Shown: piece after piece, positions 16,757 to 25,003 of the stretch
Numbering within the stretch: the first letter of the stretch is position 1
Layout of the letters: the number at the start of each line of letters is the position of its first letter
Assembly (NCBI GenBank): GCA_016200265.1
Contig: JACQFE010000060.1
Coordinates: 1 to 64,000, forward strand
From: Planctomycetota bacterium
GTDB taxonomy: Bacteria > Planctomycetota > Phycisphaerae > UBA1845
Length of the DNA stretch: 64,000 nt
Direction: 5' to 3'
Position numbers and translations under genes: made by a program
Notes under the pieces: generated by a model
The model's database searches: none
What the model was told of the DNA's origin: nothing
The model's input: the letters and a program-made list of their open reading frames with translations, nothing else

Positions 16757-18667
16757 ATGTCACAGAGTCACACGCTACTTCATTGGAAATGGACCACGAT
16801 GATGGTTTTGGTATTGGGTCCCGTAGCCGGCCCCGCGTGGGCCGAGGAAAAGGAAAAGAAAGTGCCGGAACGAAGCGAAATTGAAAAAAAGTACACTTGG
16901 GCGACGGAGAACATCTTTCCCGATGTCAAAGCCTGGGAGGCCGAGTACGCCGCACTGGAGAAGGGCACGAAGGACATGGCCGCGCATAAGGGCATGCTCA
17001 AGAACGGAGCGGATCAACTGCTCAAAGTGCTCAAGGCCAAGGACGACATTGAAGCCCGTGTCGATCGCGTCAACGTGTACGCCTCGCTCACCGCCGATCA
17101 GGACACACGCGAAGGCGCCGCGCAGGCTCTCAAATCGCGGGCGCAGACTCTGGCCGTCAATTACAGTCAGGCGATGTCCTGGTTCCAGCCGGAGCTGACC
17201 GCGATGTCGTTCGATCAGATTGATTCGTGGATGCGTGAGAACAAGGACCTCGCGCAGTATCGGCAATACTTCGACAACCTCTTCCGACAGAAGAAGCACA
17301 TCCTCTCACCGCGCGAGGAGGAGCTCTTGGCCATGGCCGGCGAGGTCAACGCCACGCCGTACAACGCGTACAATCTGCTTGCCAACGCGGACATTAAGTT
17401 CCCGTCGATCAAGGATGCGGAGGGCAAGACGACCGAGCTTTCCGACTCCGCCTTTTACGTCATGATGAGCTCGCCGGACCGCCGCGTCCGAAAGGACGCA
17501 TACGACGCGATCGTCGGCGGCTACGCCGGGCATCGCAACACCGCGGCGGCACTGCTCAACGGCGTCGTACAGGCGCACATCTTCAACATGAAGGCACGCG
17601 GGTATCCGAGCTGTCTGACGGCCTCACTGGACGCCGGCAACATACCTGTCGAGGCCTACAACAACCTGGTCAAGACGGTGGATGACAATTTGCCGCTGCT
17701 GCACCGCTATACGGAACTCCGCAAGCGCGTTCTGAAGCTTGCGGACGGCACGCATGACTACGACCTGTATTGCCCGCTTATTATCGGCCAATCGCCGGAG
17801 TACACGTACGAAAAAGGCGTTGAGGCCATGAATACGGCGCTGAAGCCGCTCGGCGCTGACTACCTGGCGAACATGCAAAAAGGGCTGGATTCACGCTGGG
17901 TGGACGTGTTCCCGACCAGGGGCAAGCGCAGCGGCGCCTACTCCAGCGGCACGTTTCTCACGCAGCCGTACATGCTGCTCAATTTCCACGGACAATACAG
18001 CGACGTGTCCACGCTGGCCCACGAGATGGGCCACTCGATGCACTCGTATTTCTCGCGCAAGACTCAGCCTTATGTCTATAGCGATTACGACATCTTCTGT
18101 GCGGAGGTGGCGTCCACATGCAATGAGATCCTGCTTCAGAATTACGTTCTGGCTCATGCCAAGGACACGAAGGAGAAGCTCTACCTGATCAGTGAGTTCC
18201 TGGAGCGGATGCGGGGCACGATTTTCCGCCAGACCATGTTCAGCGAGTTCGAGCAGCGCGTGCACGAGATGGCCGAAAAGGGTCAGCCGCTCACTGCGGA
18301 TACCCTCGGCGCCGCTTACGGCGAGATCATGAAGAAGTATTACGGGCCTTCGTACGTCCATGACCCCATTGTGGATAATTACTGGGCGAGAATCCCGCAC
18401 TTCTATTACAACTTCTACGTGTACAAGTATGCGACCAGCTATTGTGCGGCCTCCAACATCGCCGCTCGGATCGAGAAAGAGGGCGACAAAGCTCGCGACG
18501 CGTATATCGGTTTCCTCAAGGGCGGCAGCAGCAAGTACCCAATTGACCTCTTAAAAGGCGCCGGCGTAGACATGACCTCGCCCGAGCCGATCCGCGACGG
18601 ATTGAAGCTCTTTGGAGACCTTCTTGACCAAGCGGAAGCAGCGATGAAAGAGCTGGGAATGTTGTAG
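16757..18667 (+). CDS. pepF: Exported oligoendopeptidase F-type metallopeptidase (family M3)
   Basis: The protein has 636 residues. The start ATG 16757 has AGGAG eight bases upstream and begins a signal peptide (WKWTTMMVLVLGPVAGPAWA|EE). The mature protein begins with a typical PepF N-terminus (RSEIEKKYTWATENIFPDVKAWEAEYAALEKG). The zinc site is STLAHEMGHSMHSYFS (HExxH near residue 421) with the third ligand Glu in FCAEVASTCNEILL, followed by the family's C-terminal helices. It cleaves oligopeptides; the exported location suggests peptide scavenging in the periplasm instead of the usual cytosolic role. PepF proteins with signal peptides are less common, so the processing should be noted. No operon partner is evident. 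Confidence 0.93.
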   Translation: MSQSHTLLHWKWTTMMVLVLGPVAGPAWAEEKEKKVPERSEIEKKYTWATENIFPDVKAWEAEYAALEKGTKDMAAHKGMLKNGADQLLKVLKAKDDIEARVDRVNVYASLTADQDTREGAAQALKSRAQTLAVNYSQAMSWFQPELTAMSFDQIDSWMRENKDLAQYRQYFDNLFRQKKHILSPREEELLAMAGEVNATPYNAYNLLANADIKFPSIKDAEGKTTELSDSAFYVMMSSPDRRVRKDAYDAIVGGYAGHRNTAAALLNGVVQAHIFNMKARGYPSCLTASLDAGNIPVEAYNNLVKTVDDNLPLLHRYTELRKRVLKLADGTHDYDLYCPLIIGQSPEYTYEKGVEAMNTALKPLGADYLANMQKGLDSRWVDVFPTRGKRSGAYSSGTFLTQPYMLLNFHGQYSDVSTLAHEMGHSMHSYFSRKTQPYVYSDYDIFCAEVASTCNEILLQNYVLAHAKDTKEKLYLISEFLERMRGTIFRQTMFSEFEQRVHEMAEKGQPLTADTLGAAYGEIMKKYYGPSYVHDPIVDNYWARIPHFYYNFYVYKYATSYCAASNIAARIEKEGDKARDAYIGFLKGGSSKYPIDLLKGAGVDMTSPEPIRDGLKLFGDLLDQAEAAMKELGML

Positions 18668-19144
18668 CGGAATTTCGCGGCAATTCGAGCCGCAAGTTTC
18701 AAACGGCCCGTTGGAGTGCGCATCGAGTACGCGATCGGTTCAGCTTGTCGCACGCGAGAGCCCCTGATCCGCCTCAGACTTTCGCTTCGCGAGGATGGAA
18801 CAACCCGTCGCGCAGCTCACAAGAGGTGTTGCTGCAGCGGATTGGCTGCTGTTACGGAACCATGCGCTCGGCGGAATCGCCGCGAACACCGCTCAGCCTG
18901 CCATGATCCAAACCCCATTGAGAAGACTTCATAATCAAATCTTCGTTCAAACTGAATCTTCTCAAGGTCCGGCAATCACTTAACGAAAACGTTACAAATC
19001 TTTGGCGCAAAATTAACTGCTTTCGCAAACCAGCCTAACGTCGGCGCGGGAGATTCCTCGCCAAAGGTCGGGCCTTAGGCGAACTCGGAGACCGGCGCGG
19101 TCACGGGGAGGCTCGATAGGCACTGTTGGCATAGGGAGATCAGA
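18668..19144. other. Intergenic stretch without a recognised feature
   Basis: Short plus-strand frames here (18716-18934, 18795-18983) show no family motif. No terminator hairpin with a U-tract was seen after the peptidase gene. A GGGAG at 19134-19138 serves as the ribosome binding site of the next gene. Confidence 0.4.
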
Positions 19145-20209
19145 ATGGCGCGAAGGAAAGGGATTCGGCGAGGTGGATTTACGCTGATCGAGCTCATGGT
19201 TGTTGTGGCGATCATTGCTCTGTTGGTCGCGATGTTGCTACCAAGCTTGAGTGCCGCGCGGGCACACGCGAAAACTGTCGCTTGTTCGGCAAATTATCAC
19301 AATGTCGGACTGGCGAATGCAAATTATCTCTTCACATCCAAAGGCACATACCCTGTCTCGTACGCATATCCGGACAATGCGGATGGCCAGTGGTCGCCGA
19401 CGACGCAGAACCCGGATCACCCTTTCGGATATTTGCATTGGTCATACTATCTGTATGACAACGGTCAGATTAATGACAAGGCGTTCCAGTGTCCGACGTT
19501 TGAAAACGGCGGAGCGCCGCGGACCAATCCCGGCCGTGCGAATGTGGATTGGGAGGCGGGCCAGGTCGATCAGAATGGGAATGGCTCGGCCAATGATCTC
19601 ATTGACAAGCAGGCACCGCGAATGTCCATCACTGCCAACGCGGCAATCATTCCACGAAACAAGTTCACGACACTGATTTCCGACGGCCCACGAACCAATG
19701 TTTTTGTCCGCGAACAAAACGTCAAGCACCAGGGTTCGACGATACTGGCAACTGAGTTTATCAACAATTGGAAAGCAATTGGTATTCCAGAAGGCAGCGG
19801 CGTGCTCAGTAAGTCGCATCGGCCGATCAATCCGTTTTACCACGTCGGTTCGGGATTCGATGAATACAAGGCGGATCCAAGTGCACCGGGCTTCATTTAT
19901 GGCATTCCCACGGATCAGGATACGTATGGCCTTCTGCCCTTCGATCAGGTCAAGAACAAGACAAACACACTGGACGGTCCCAAGTCGGGGATTTCGGAAA
20001 TCAATGCGGTCGGTCGCCATCATCCCACGTCGGATTCCGTGTTCTTTAAGAAATTCGGGGGATCGGCGAATTTCTTATATTGCGACGGGCATGCGGAAAA
20101 CATGACCGTGTTGGACTCCGTCGTGAAGAGACAGTGGGGCGATCGGTATTACTCACTGACCGGCGAAAATCAGGTGTTGAACATGAACCCTGTGGCGAAG
20201 ACGCATTGA
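19145..20209 (+). CDS. Prepilin-like protein with H-X9-DG-type C-terminal motif
   Basis: The protein has 354 residues; ATG 19145 is preceded by GGGAG. It starts MARRKGIRRGG|FTLIELMVVVAIIALLVAMLLPSLSAARAHAKTVACSANYHNVGLANANYLF, a textbook prepilin cleavage/methylation site with Glu at mature position 5. The rest is the large extracellular head of the protein class that planctomycetes carry in many copies. Near the end GGSANFLYCDGHAENMTVL gives the CDGH signature. The role of the class is not established; it may be structural pseudopilins or secretion-coupled surface proteins. It could use the GspE/GspF machinery at 9-12.8 kb, which encodes no obvious major pseudopilin. The gene stands alone. 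Confidence 0.88.
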   Translation: MARRKGIRRGGFTLIELMVVVAIIALLVAMLLPSLSAARAHAKTVACSANYHNVGLANANYLFTSKGTYPVSYAYPDNADGQWSPTTQNPDHPFGYLHWSYYLYDNGQINDKAFQCPTFENGGAPRTNPGRANVDWEAGQVDQNGNGSANDLIDKQAPRMSITANAAIIPRNKFTTLISDGPRTNVFVREQNVKHQGSTILATEFINNWKAIGIPEGSGVLSKSHRPINPFYHVGSGFDEYKADPSAPGFIYGIPTDQDTYGLLPFDQVKNKTNTLDGPKSGISEINAVGRHHPTSDSVFFKKFGGSANFLYCDGHAENMTVLDSVVKRQWGDRYYSLTGENQVLNMNPVAKTH

Positions 20210-20777
20210 GGAAGAAATTACAGGGTTCCGTCCGGCGGCGAAACCGATCGCCTAAGGGGGAGCCGCCGCGGAACCCGAATCGTAAAGTCGGCGGCTCAGG
20301 GCGCAAAGTGCGCGCAAGGAATTCGGAGACGCACCACATGGGCGGTCTTCCGCCGCCGACGTGGATTCGCGACATGGCACTATTGACGTGGATCTTGCGA
20401 GCCGACTTGGTTGCTTAAATGGAGTCTCGCAATTGAGAAACTGCCGGTCGTCATGCTGAGAGAAGCGAAGCATCTCACGCTCCGAGATTCTTCGGTCGCC
20501 TGCGGCGACCTCAGAATGACGCGGGTCGTAGGTCTAGGCTGTTTTCAATGTGGTTGAAGGGCAGAGTGGGCGTAATCGGTTGAGTCATTCCGTGCGTGGA
20601 GAAGGAACCGCGCGGCACCAGGCGTGCCGCTCAATTTGCGAGGTCGCATGGGAGATGTGATCTCGCGCTAAAGTTCACTGAATTTACACAAGATTGCAGA
20701 GGTCGACAAAGGCCGGTGTTCCCGGTGTAGGGGATGATGTGCGCCTGCGTCACGACGAATCTGATGGAGGGATGACT
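20210..20777. other. Intergenic region carrying a REP-like repeat
   Basis: There is no supported coding sequence here. The region contains an imperfect inverted repeat described separately (20450-20520) and, at 20766-20770, the GGAGG ribosome binding site of the following gene. Confidence 0.5.
20450..20520. repeat. REP/MITE-like imperfect palindrome (GTCATGCTGAG...CTCAGAATGAC)
   Basis: The outer arms GTCATGCTGAG and CTCAGAATGAC are imperfect inverted repeats. Inside are GAAGCGAAGCATCTC and GAGATTCTTCGGTCGCC, again roughly complementary. This resembles the widespread interspersed repeat whose consensus I remember as GTCATTCTGAGCGAAGCGAAGAATCTC, found between genes in many bacterial phyla. It probably folds into a long hairpin and is non-coding. 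Confidence 0.65.
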
Positions 20778-23700
20778 ATGAATCGGCGATTGGTTTCCGG
20801 AGTCCTTCTCGGCGTCGCGGGCGTATGCCTTTCGGCAACGTCTTCGGTGCGAGCACAGAGTTGCCCCAACGATGGGGCAGGCACAGTTTTCAATCACGAT
20901 CACACGCTTCAATTCAATGTCGATCTTGGGCAGATCACAGGGGCCGGGGCCACGTTGTTTCTCAATTTCTTCTCGGCTCCGGCGTCGACTAATGACTGGA
21001 TTGACGTGGACAACGATGGGCAGGCGGGGTTCTTCAACACCTTCCCGTTCGTGGACCAGCTTGCGGCGCAATTTACGCCGACGCAGCCTCCCGCCCTCAA
21101 TACCGAGTGGATTTTCCAATACCGCCCAGTGGGCTCGGTGAACGGATTTAACGAATTTGTCGAGAACCAGACCTGCGGCGCACTGCGAACCAACATTCCC
21201 GCGGATATCAGCGCCTTTAATGGGTTCACGTACGCATCCGCGGGAGCGCGCGCGTGGGCCGGCCCGTTTGACATCCCCAGTGGCACGCCGCTGGCCCCGT
21301 GTTCAATTGATTTCGCCGCTCTTGACGTACCTGGAGCTTGGGCAGTGCAGGTGCCGGGCACGCCGGAATGGGATCGAAAACCAACGACGGCTGGCTATGG
21401 CCTGAATCCCATCGTGTCGTCGACGGGCTATGTAAGCAATCTTCAAACAGCTAGCCGGCAATGCGGGATTTGCAGCGTTGGCGGTCGCCCATGCACGTCG
21501 GACGTAAACTGCAACGGAACCTGCAATGGCGATGGTCTGACCTGGTGCGTGACCAATGCCGATTGCGCCAATGCCAGCCCCCCCAATAATTGCGTGGGAG
21601 CGTCGACTTGCACTCTCAGCGGTCCCGTGGTTTCACTGAATCAGAATGCATCCGGAAGCCAAAACGCGAACACGATCAACGACAACCCCATGGTTTTCGT
21701 ACCCATTGTTCCGATCGCCAATCGCGGAAGCGGTGTGCAAAACGTTAGCTACACGGACCTCCGATACGTGTTCGTTACCGGGCGAATGCCGAACGGCGAA
21801 AACCTGGTTGCGGCCACACGCTCCGTCGGATCCGGCACGCGCAACGGCGAGATGAACTCACTGGGCATCGACACGAGCTGGGGGCGCGGCGACAACGTGG
21901 GCAACGAAGTAACCGTGACGGGTCGTTTCGACCTCGGTCCGGGCACTCAGCAATCAAACGGCGAAGGCTCGGGACAAACGGAAGAGTCTGTGCGCCAACA
22001 CCGTCTCGCAATTGGCTATACAGGCCTGGGCGGCTCCAGCCGCGCCATTGGAGACACCATTGCGGGGCAATATGAGATCCTCAATGTCTGCAAGGACGTC
22101 GCCGGGTGTGATTGTACGAATCTTGCAAACTTTGTTCGCCCGAGCATTAACACCGTGTTGGACAATTGCAACGCTTGCACGGGATTTACTCTCGGGGGTC
22201 CGGAGACGTTCATTACCCGCGGCGACCCGGATGCGAACCGCGATCCGATGGACCAGCATTACAACGCCGTCGATCCGCCGACAGCCAACCAGCAGGTAGC
22301 CAACTATATCAACAACATCATCGACAGTCTGGCGTCGTTCGACGGCAGCACGCAGCCGGCCCAGTGCTTCGCCGCAGAAGTTTGCCATTCCAAGAAGTGC
22401 AGCAATTCCGCGACGCTCTGCTCAGTCAACGCGGATTGTCCGGGCGGCACGTGTGGGTTTGTGAATTGCGTGGCCGATGGTGATTGCACCCTGCCGACGC
22501 AACCGATTGATCTCGGTGCATGTGACGTGCCGCGTAACTGCACCAGCGACGCCACCTGTACCACGAGGACGTGCAGTGTCGACGGCATGGTTTGCACCGG
22601 CACAGGAAACGGTACTTGTTCGCAGGTTCCCGATCCGCAAACGTGTCGCGCGGACTTCTGCAAATCAAGCGCCAATATGCCGGGGCAATTCATGGCCACG
22701 GCGTTTTTCCTCATCCCATCGCTCGATTGTGCGCAAAGCGTAACCGACCCGGCGGCGTTCAATCCCAATCTGTTGTTCGTTCAGAGCATCCAGGATTATG
22801 TTCGTGCGCACAACGGTCTTGGGGTCAGCTCGGACACACCGGCGTTTGGCTCGGTGAACACGGCCGGACAGGTTCCCGTTCGTATCGCCTTGTCTGGGGG
22901 GAACTTCTATTCTGATGGTTCGACGACAGGGAGCTATGAATACTGGAACGGCGCGAGCTACGTCACGATCAGCAGCGGGCAAAAGCTTTCGAAGCGAAAT
23001 CGCCTGGCAGGTGACTTTAACAATAACGGCGTGCGTGATGTCAGTGATATTTCCGAAATGGTAAAGGCTGTCTACGGACCGCGCGCATGGCAGCAGACGG
23101 CCGCAGCGTCCGGTACCGGGACGGGATTTGATCTCGGCAACATGACGACGGATAACGCCATCCCCGAAGTCATCGGCGACTTCAACGGTGACGGAAGTTT
23201 GGACAAAGAAGACCTTCGCTACATGATGGACGGTCTTTCGATTTCCGGCGGCAGCCTGAATCGTAAGCAGGGTGCGATCGCCGTCGATAATGCTCTCCAG
23301 GCAGGCACCCATGCATTCCCCTGGGCTGAGCCCGCACAATCGACCACGATTTCCGCAGGAGCCTTCCCTGACGCAACGGAACCGACGTTCTCAACTCCTC
23401 ATGACGTCAATGGCGTTCCGAAGTTCCTGAAGACCGGAAAGGTCTATGCAAACGGAGACTTCCGCGGCGATGTGGCCGGCAACGGCTATCAGGCCTGCGT
23501 GAACGGTCACTGCAACTACACGAACGAGACTTGCGTGACTGCGGCCACTTGTCCGCGAACGCCACCCACTCCGGGCGCTCAGCCGATGGGCTGGGACGGC
23601 GTCGTGGATGATAAGGACATCTCGTACTGTTGCAAGATGGTTCGTGCCGGTACGTGGCACAACTTGAGCAACGCCGTTTTGAGCGATCTTAGCTGCGATA

Positions 23701-24656
23701 TGAACGGCGATGCAGATGTCACATTTGCGGACGTTCAGGAACTCGTTCAAGGAATTCTTGGCACCCAGTTCGGCGACGTGAATCTCGATGGTGTCGCCGA
23801 CGCCGCCGATCGCGCCATCATTCAAGCGTCAATCGACGGCCCGAATCCGTGCATCGCCGCTCATGCCTGTGGATGGGCGGACGGTGACATGAATTGCGAT
23901 GGCGTCGTGGATGCGAGCGATTTGGCGAACGTGACGCCGGCTCCGGAGAACGTCGCGAATCCTGTTGACAAGCCAAGATACTTGTCATTCCGCGAGTCAT
24001 CCGCTGTAGCCGCACCGGTGCCGAAGGCAATTCAGGTTACACTGGTCTTGCTCATGCATCCGAGTCCGGGAAACTTGCCTGGGCACCCGGCGCCGGACTT
24101 CACCGGGTTTGAAGGTCAGGTTCGTTACGCGAATAACCCGCACCTTTGCCAGGAATCGGAGACGCCGTTCACTCCCTTCTCCTGCTCTGAGCTGAAATGC
24201 ACGCCCGAGTATCGGGATGACTGGGCGTCATGGGGAGATATCCATCTATATGGGTCGGCAATCGTCCCAAGCTCGAAGTACGACATCCAGGCAATCTATT
24301 TGGATGCGACCGAGCCGTCTGCGGCGTTGACAATTACGACAGGTCGTTGGGGTGATGTTGTGACTCCGTTCCAAGGTGTGTGTACGTGCAATGTGGGTGG
24401 CGCGGAATGCGTCGTCAATTCCGATTGCGGGGCAAATGGTCCGTGCAATTGTCCGGCTTTGACACAGCCGAACATTCAGGACATTTCCGCGATTGTTGAC
24501 AAGTTCAAGAGCGTTCCCAATGCACCCATTATTGCTCGGGCGGACTTGGTGCCGAACATTCCAGATAACGTGGTCAATATCTCAGACGTGGCGGCGTGCG
24601 TGGACTCGTTCAAGAACATCCAATACGTTCAACCCGGCCCATCGGCATGCCCGTAA
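20778..24656 (+). CDS. Very large secreted protein with EF-hand/dockerin repeats and shared C-terminal cassette
   Basis: The protein has 1292 residues. I take ATG 20778 (MNRRLVSGVLLGVAGVCLSATSSVRAQ signal peptide) because GGAGG lies seven bases upstream; ATG 20772 is too close and the track start too early. The N-terminal part is a beta-rich unknown region. Two Cys-rich patches follow (CGICSVGGRPCTSDVNCNG..., about 225-280; CTSDATCTTRTCSVDG, about 575-620). EF-hand loops appear in pairs: DFNNNGVRDVSD (about 746) with DFNGDGSLDKED (about 798), and DVNLDGVADAAD (about 1000) with DMNCDGVVDASD (about 1037), as in dockerins. The last 200 residues (LMHPSPGNLPGHPAPDF to GPSACP) are nearly identical to the end of the propeller protein two genes downstream. 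Function unknown; extracellular calcium-binding scaffold is an inference. Confidence 0.82.
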   Translation: MNRRLVSGVLLGVAGVCLSATSSVRAQSCPNDGAGTVFNHDHTLQFNVDLGQITGAGATLFLNFFSAPASTNDWIDVDNDGQAGFFNTFPFVDQLAAQFTPTQPPALNTEWIFQYRPVGSVNGFNEFVENQTCGALRTNIPADISAFNGFTYASAGARAWAGPFDIPSGTPLAPCSIDFAALDVPGAWAVQVPGTPEWDRKPTTAGYGLNPIVSSTGYVSNLQTASRQCGICSVGGRPCTSDVNCNGTCNGDGLTWCVTNADCANASPPNNCVGASTCTLSGPVVSLNQNASGSQNANTINDNPMVFVPIVPIANRGSGVQNVSYTDLRYVFVTGRMPNGENLVAATRSVGSGTRNGEMNSLGIDTSWGRGDNVGNEVTVTGRFDLGPGTQQSNGEGSGQTEESVRQHRLAIGYTGLGGSSRAIGDTIAGQYEILNVCKDVAGCDCTNLANFVRPSINTVLDNCNACTGFTLGGPETFITRGDPDANRDPMDQHYNAVDPPTANQQVANYINNIIDSLASFDGSTQPAQCFAAEVCHSKKCSNSATLCSVNADCPGGTCGFVNCVADGDCTLPTQPIDLGACDVPRNCTSDATCTTRTCSVDGMVCTGTGNGTCSQVPDPQTCRADFCKSSANMPGQFMATAFFLIPSLDCAQSVTDPAAFNPNLLFVQSIQDYVRAHNGLGVSSDTPAFGSVNTAGQVPVRIALSGGNFYSDGSTTGSYEYWNGASYVTISSGQKLSKRNRLAGDFNNNGVRDVSDISEMVKAVYGPRAWQQTAAASGTGTGFDLGNMTTDNAIPEVIGDFNGDGSLDKEDLRYMMDGLSISGGSLNRKQGAIAVDNALQAGTHAFPWAEPAQSTTISAGAFPDATEPTFSTPHDVNGVPKFLKTGKVYANGDFRGDVAGNGYQACVNGHCNYTNETCVTAATCPRTPPTPGAQPMGWDGVVDDKDISYCCKMVRAGTWHNLSNAVLSDLSCDMNGDADVTFADVQELVQGILGTQFGDVNLDGVADAADRAIIQASIDGPNPCIAAHACGWADGDMNCDGVVDASDLANVTPAPENVANPVDKPRYLSFRESSAVAAPVPKAIQVTLVLLMHPSPGNLPGHPAPDFTGFEGQVRYANNPHLCQESETPFTPFSCSELKCTPEYRDDWASWGDIHLYGSAIVPSSKYDIQAIYLDATEPSAALTITTGRWGDVVTPFQGVCTCNVGGAECVVNSDCGANGPCNCPALTQPNIQDISAIVDKFKSVPNAPIIARADLVPNIPDNVVNISDVAACVDSFKNIQYVQPGPSACP

Positions 24657-24699
24657 GCGGAAATAAGCCCAAAGATAGAAGTAGGAGTTTATTTTCAAG

Positions 24700-24738
24700 C
24701 CGGTTTGGGCTGCACGACAGCCCAAACCGGTTCATTTT
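24700..24738 (+). terminator. Rho-independent terminator after the large EF-hand gene
   Basis: CCGGTTTGGGCTG (24700-24712), loop CACGA, and CAGCCCAAACCGG (24718-24730) form a perfect 13-bp stem, followed by TTCATTTT. It ends the transcript 44 bases after the stop codon at 24656 and separates it from the Cys-repeat gene, which therefore needs its own promoter. Confidence 0.88.
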
Positions 24739-25003
24739 CCGACTTTCCGTTGCGCGGAGGAACCCAGTGACCATTCCATTCCAAAGGGAATTCGACTGAG
24801 CGCATCATCTCGATTGCTATTGACATTGGTACCCCTGCTGGGTAACCTATCGGCCGCTGCGCTCGGAATAGTGGTAGTCTGGGCGTTTTGACGGCGAAAA
24901 TCTCCCCGTTCGCAGGCGAGAACGGTATGGTTGTCCACAAATTGAATCCAAGGCACAAATCGTGCTGGGAGCGTCGAAGCTTTTCATCTAAGGAGGAACA
25001 TCC

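Noticed and set aside
22665-23339. Minus-strand ORF of 224 aa inside the 1292-residue gene
   Set aside because: Shadow frame of EF-hand and Asp-rich coding sequence; no family pattern and no ribosome binding site.
24829-24848. Inverted repeat GGTACCC-CTGCT-GGGTAACC as operator or promoter of the Cys-repeat gene
   Set aside because: It lies just after a TTGACA, but the spacing gives only a weak -10 (TAACCT) and the palindrome is imperfect; too little for a feature.
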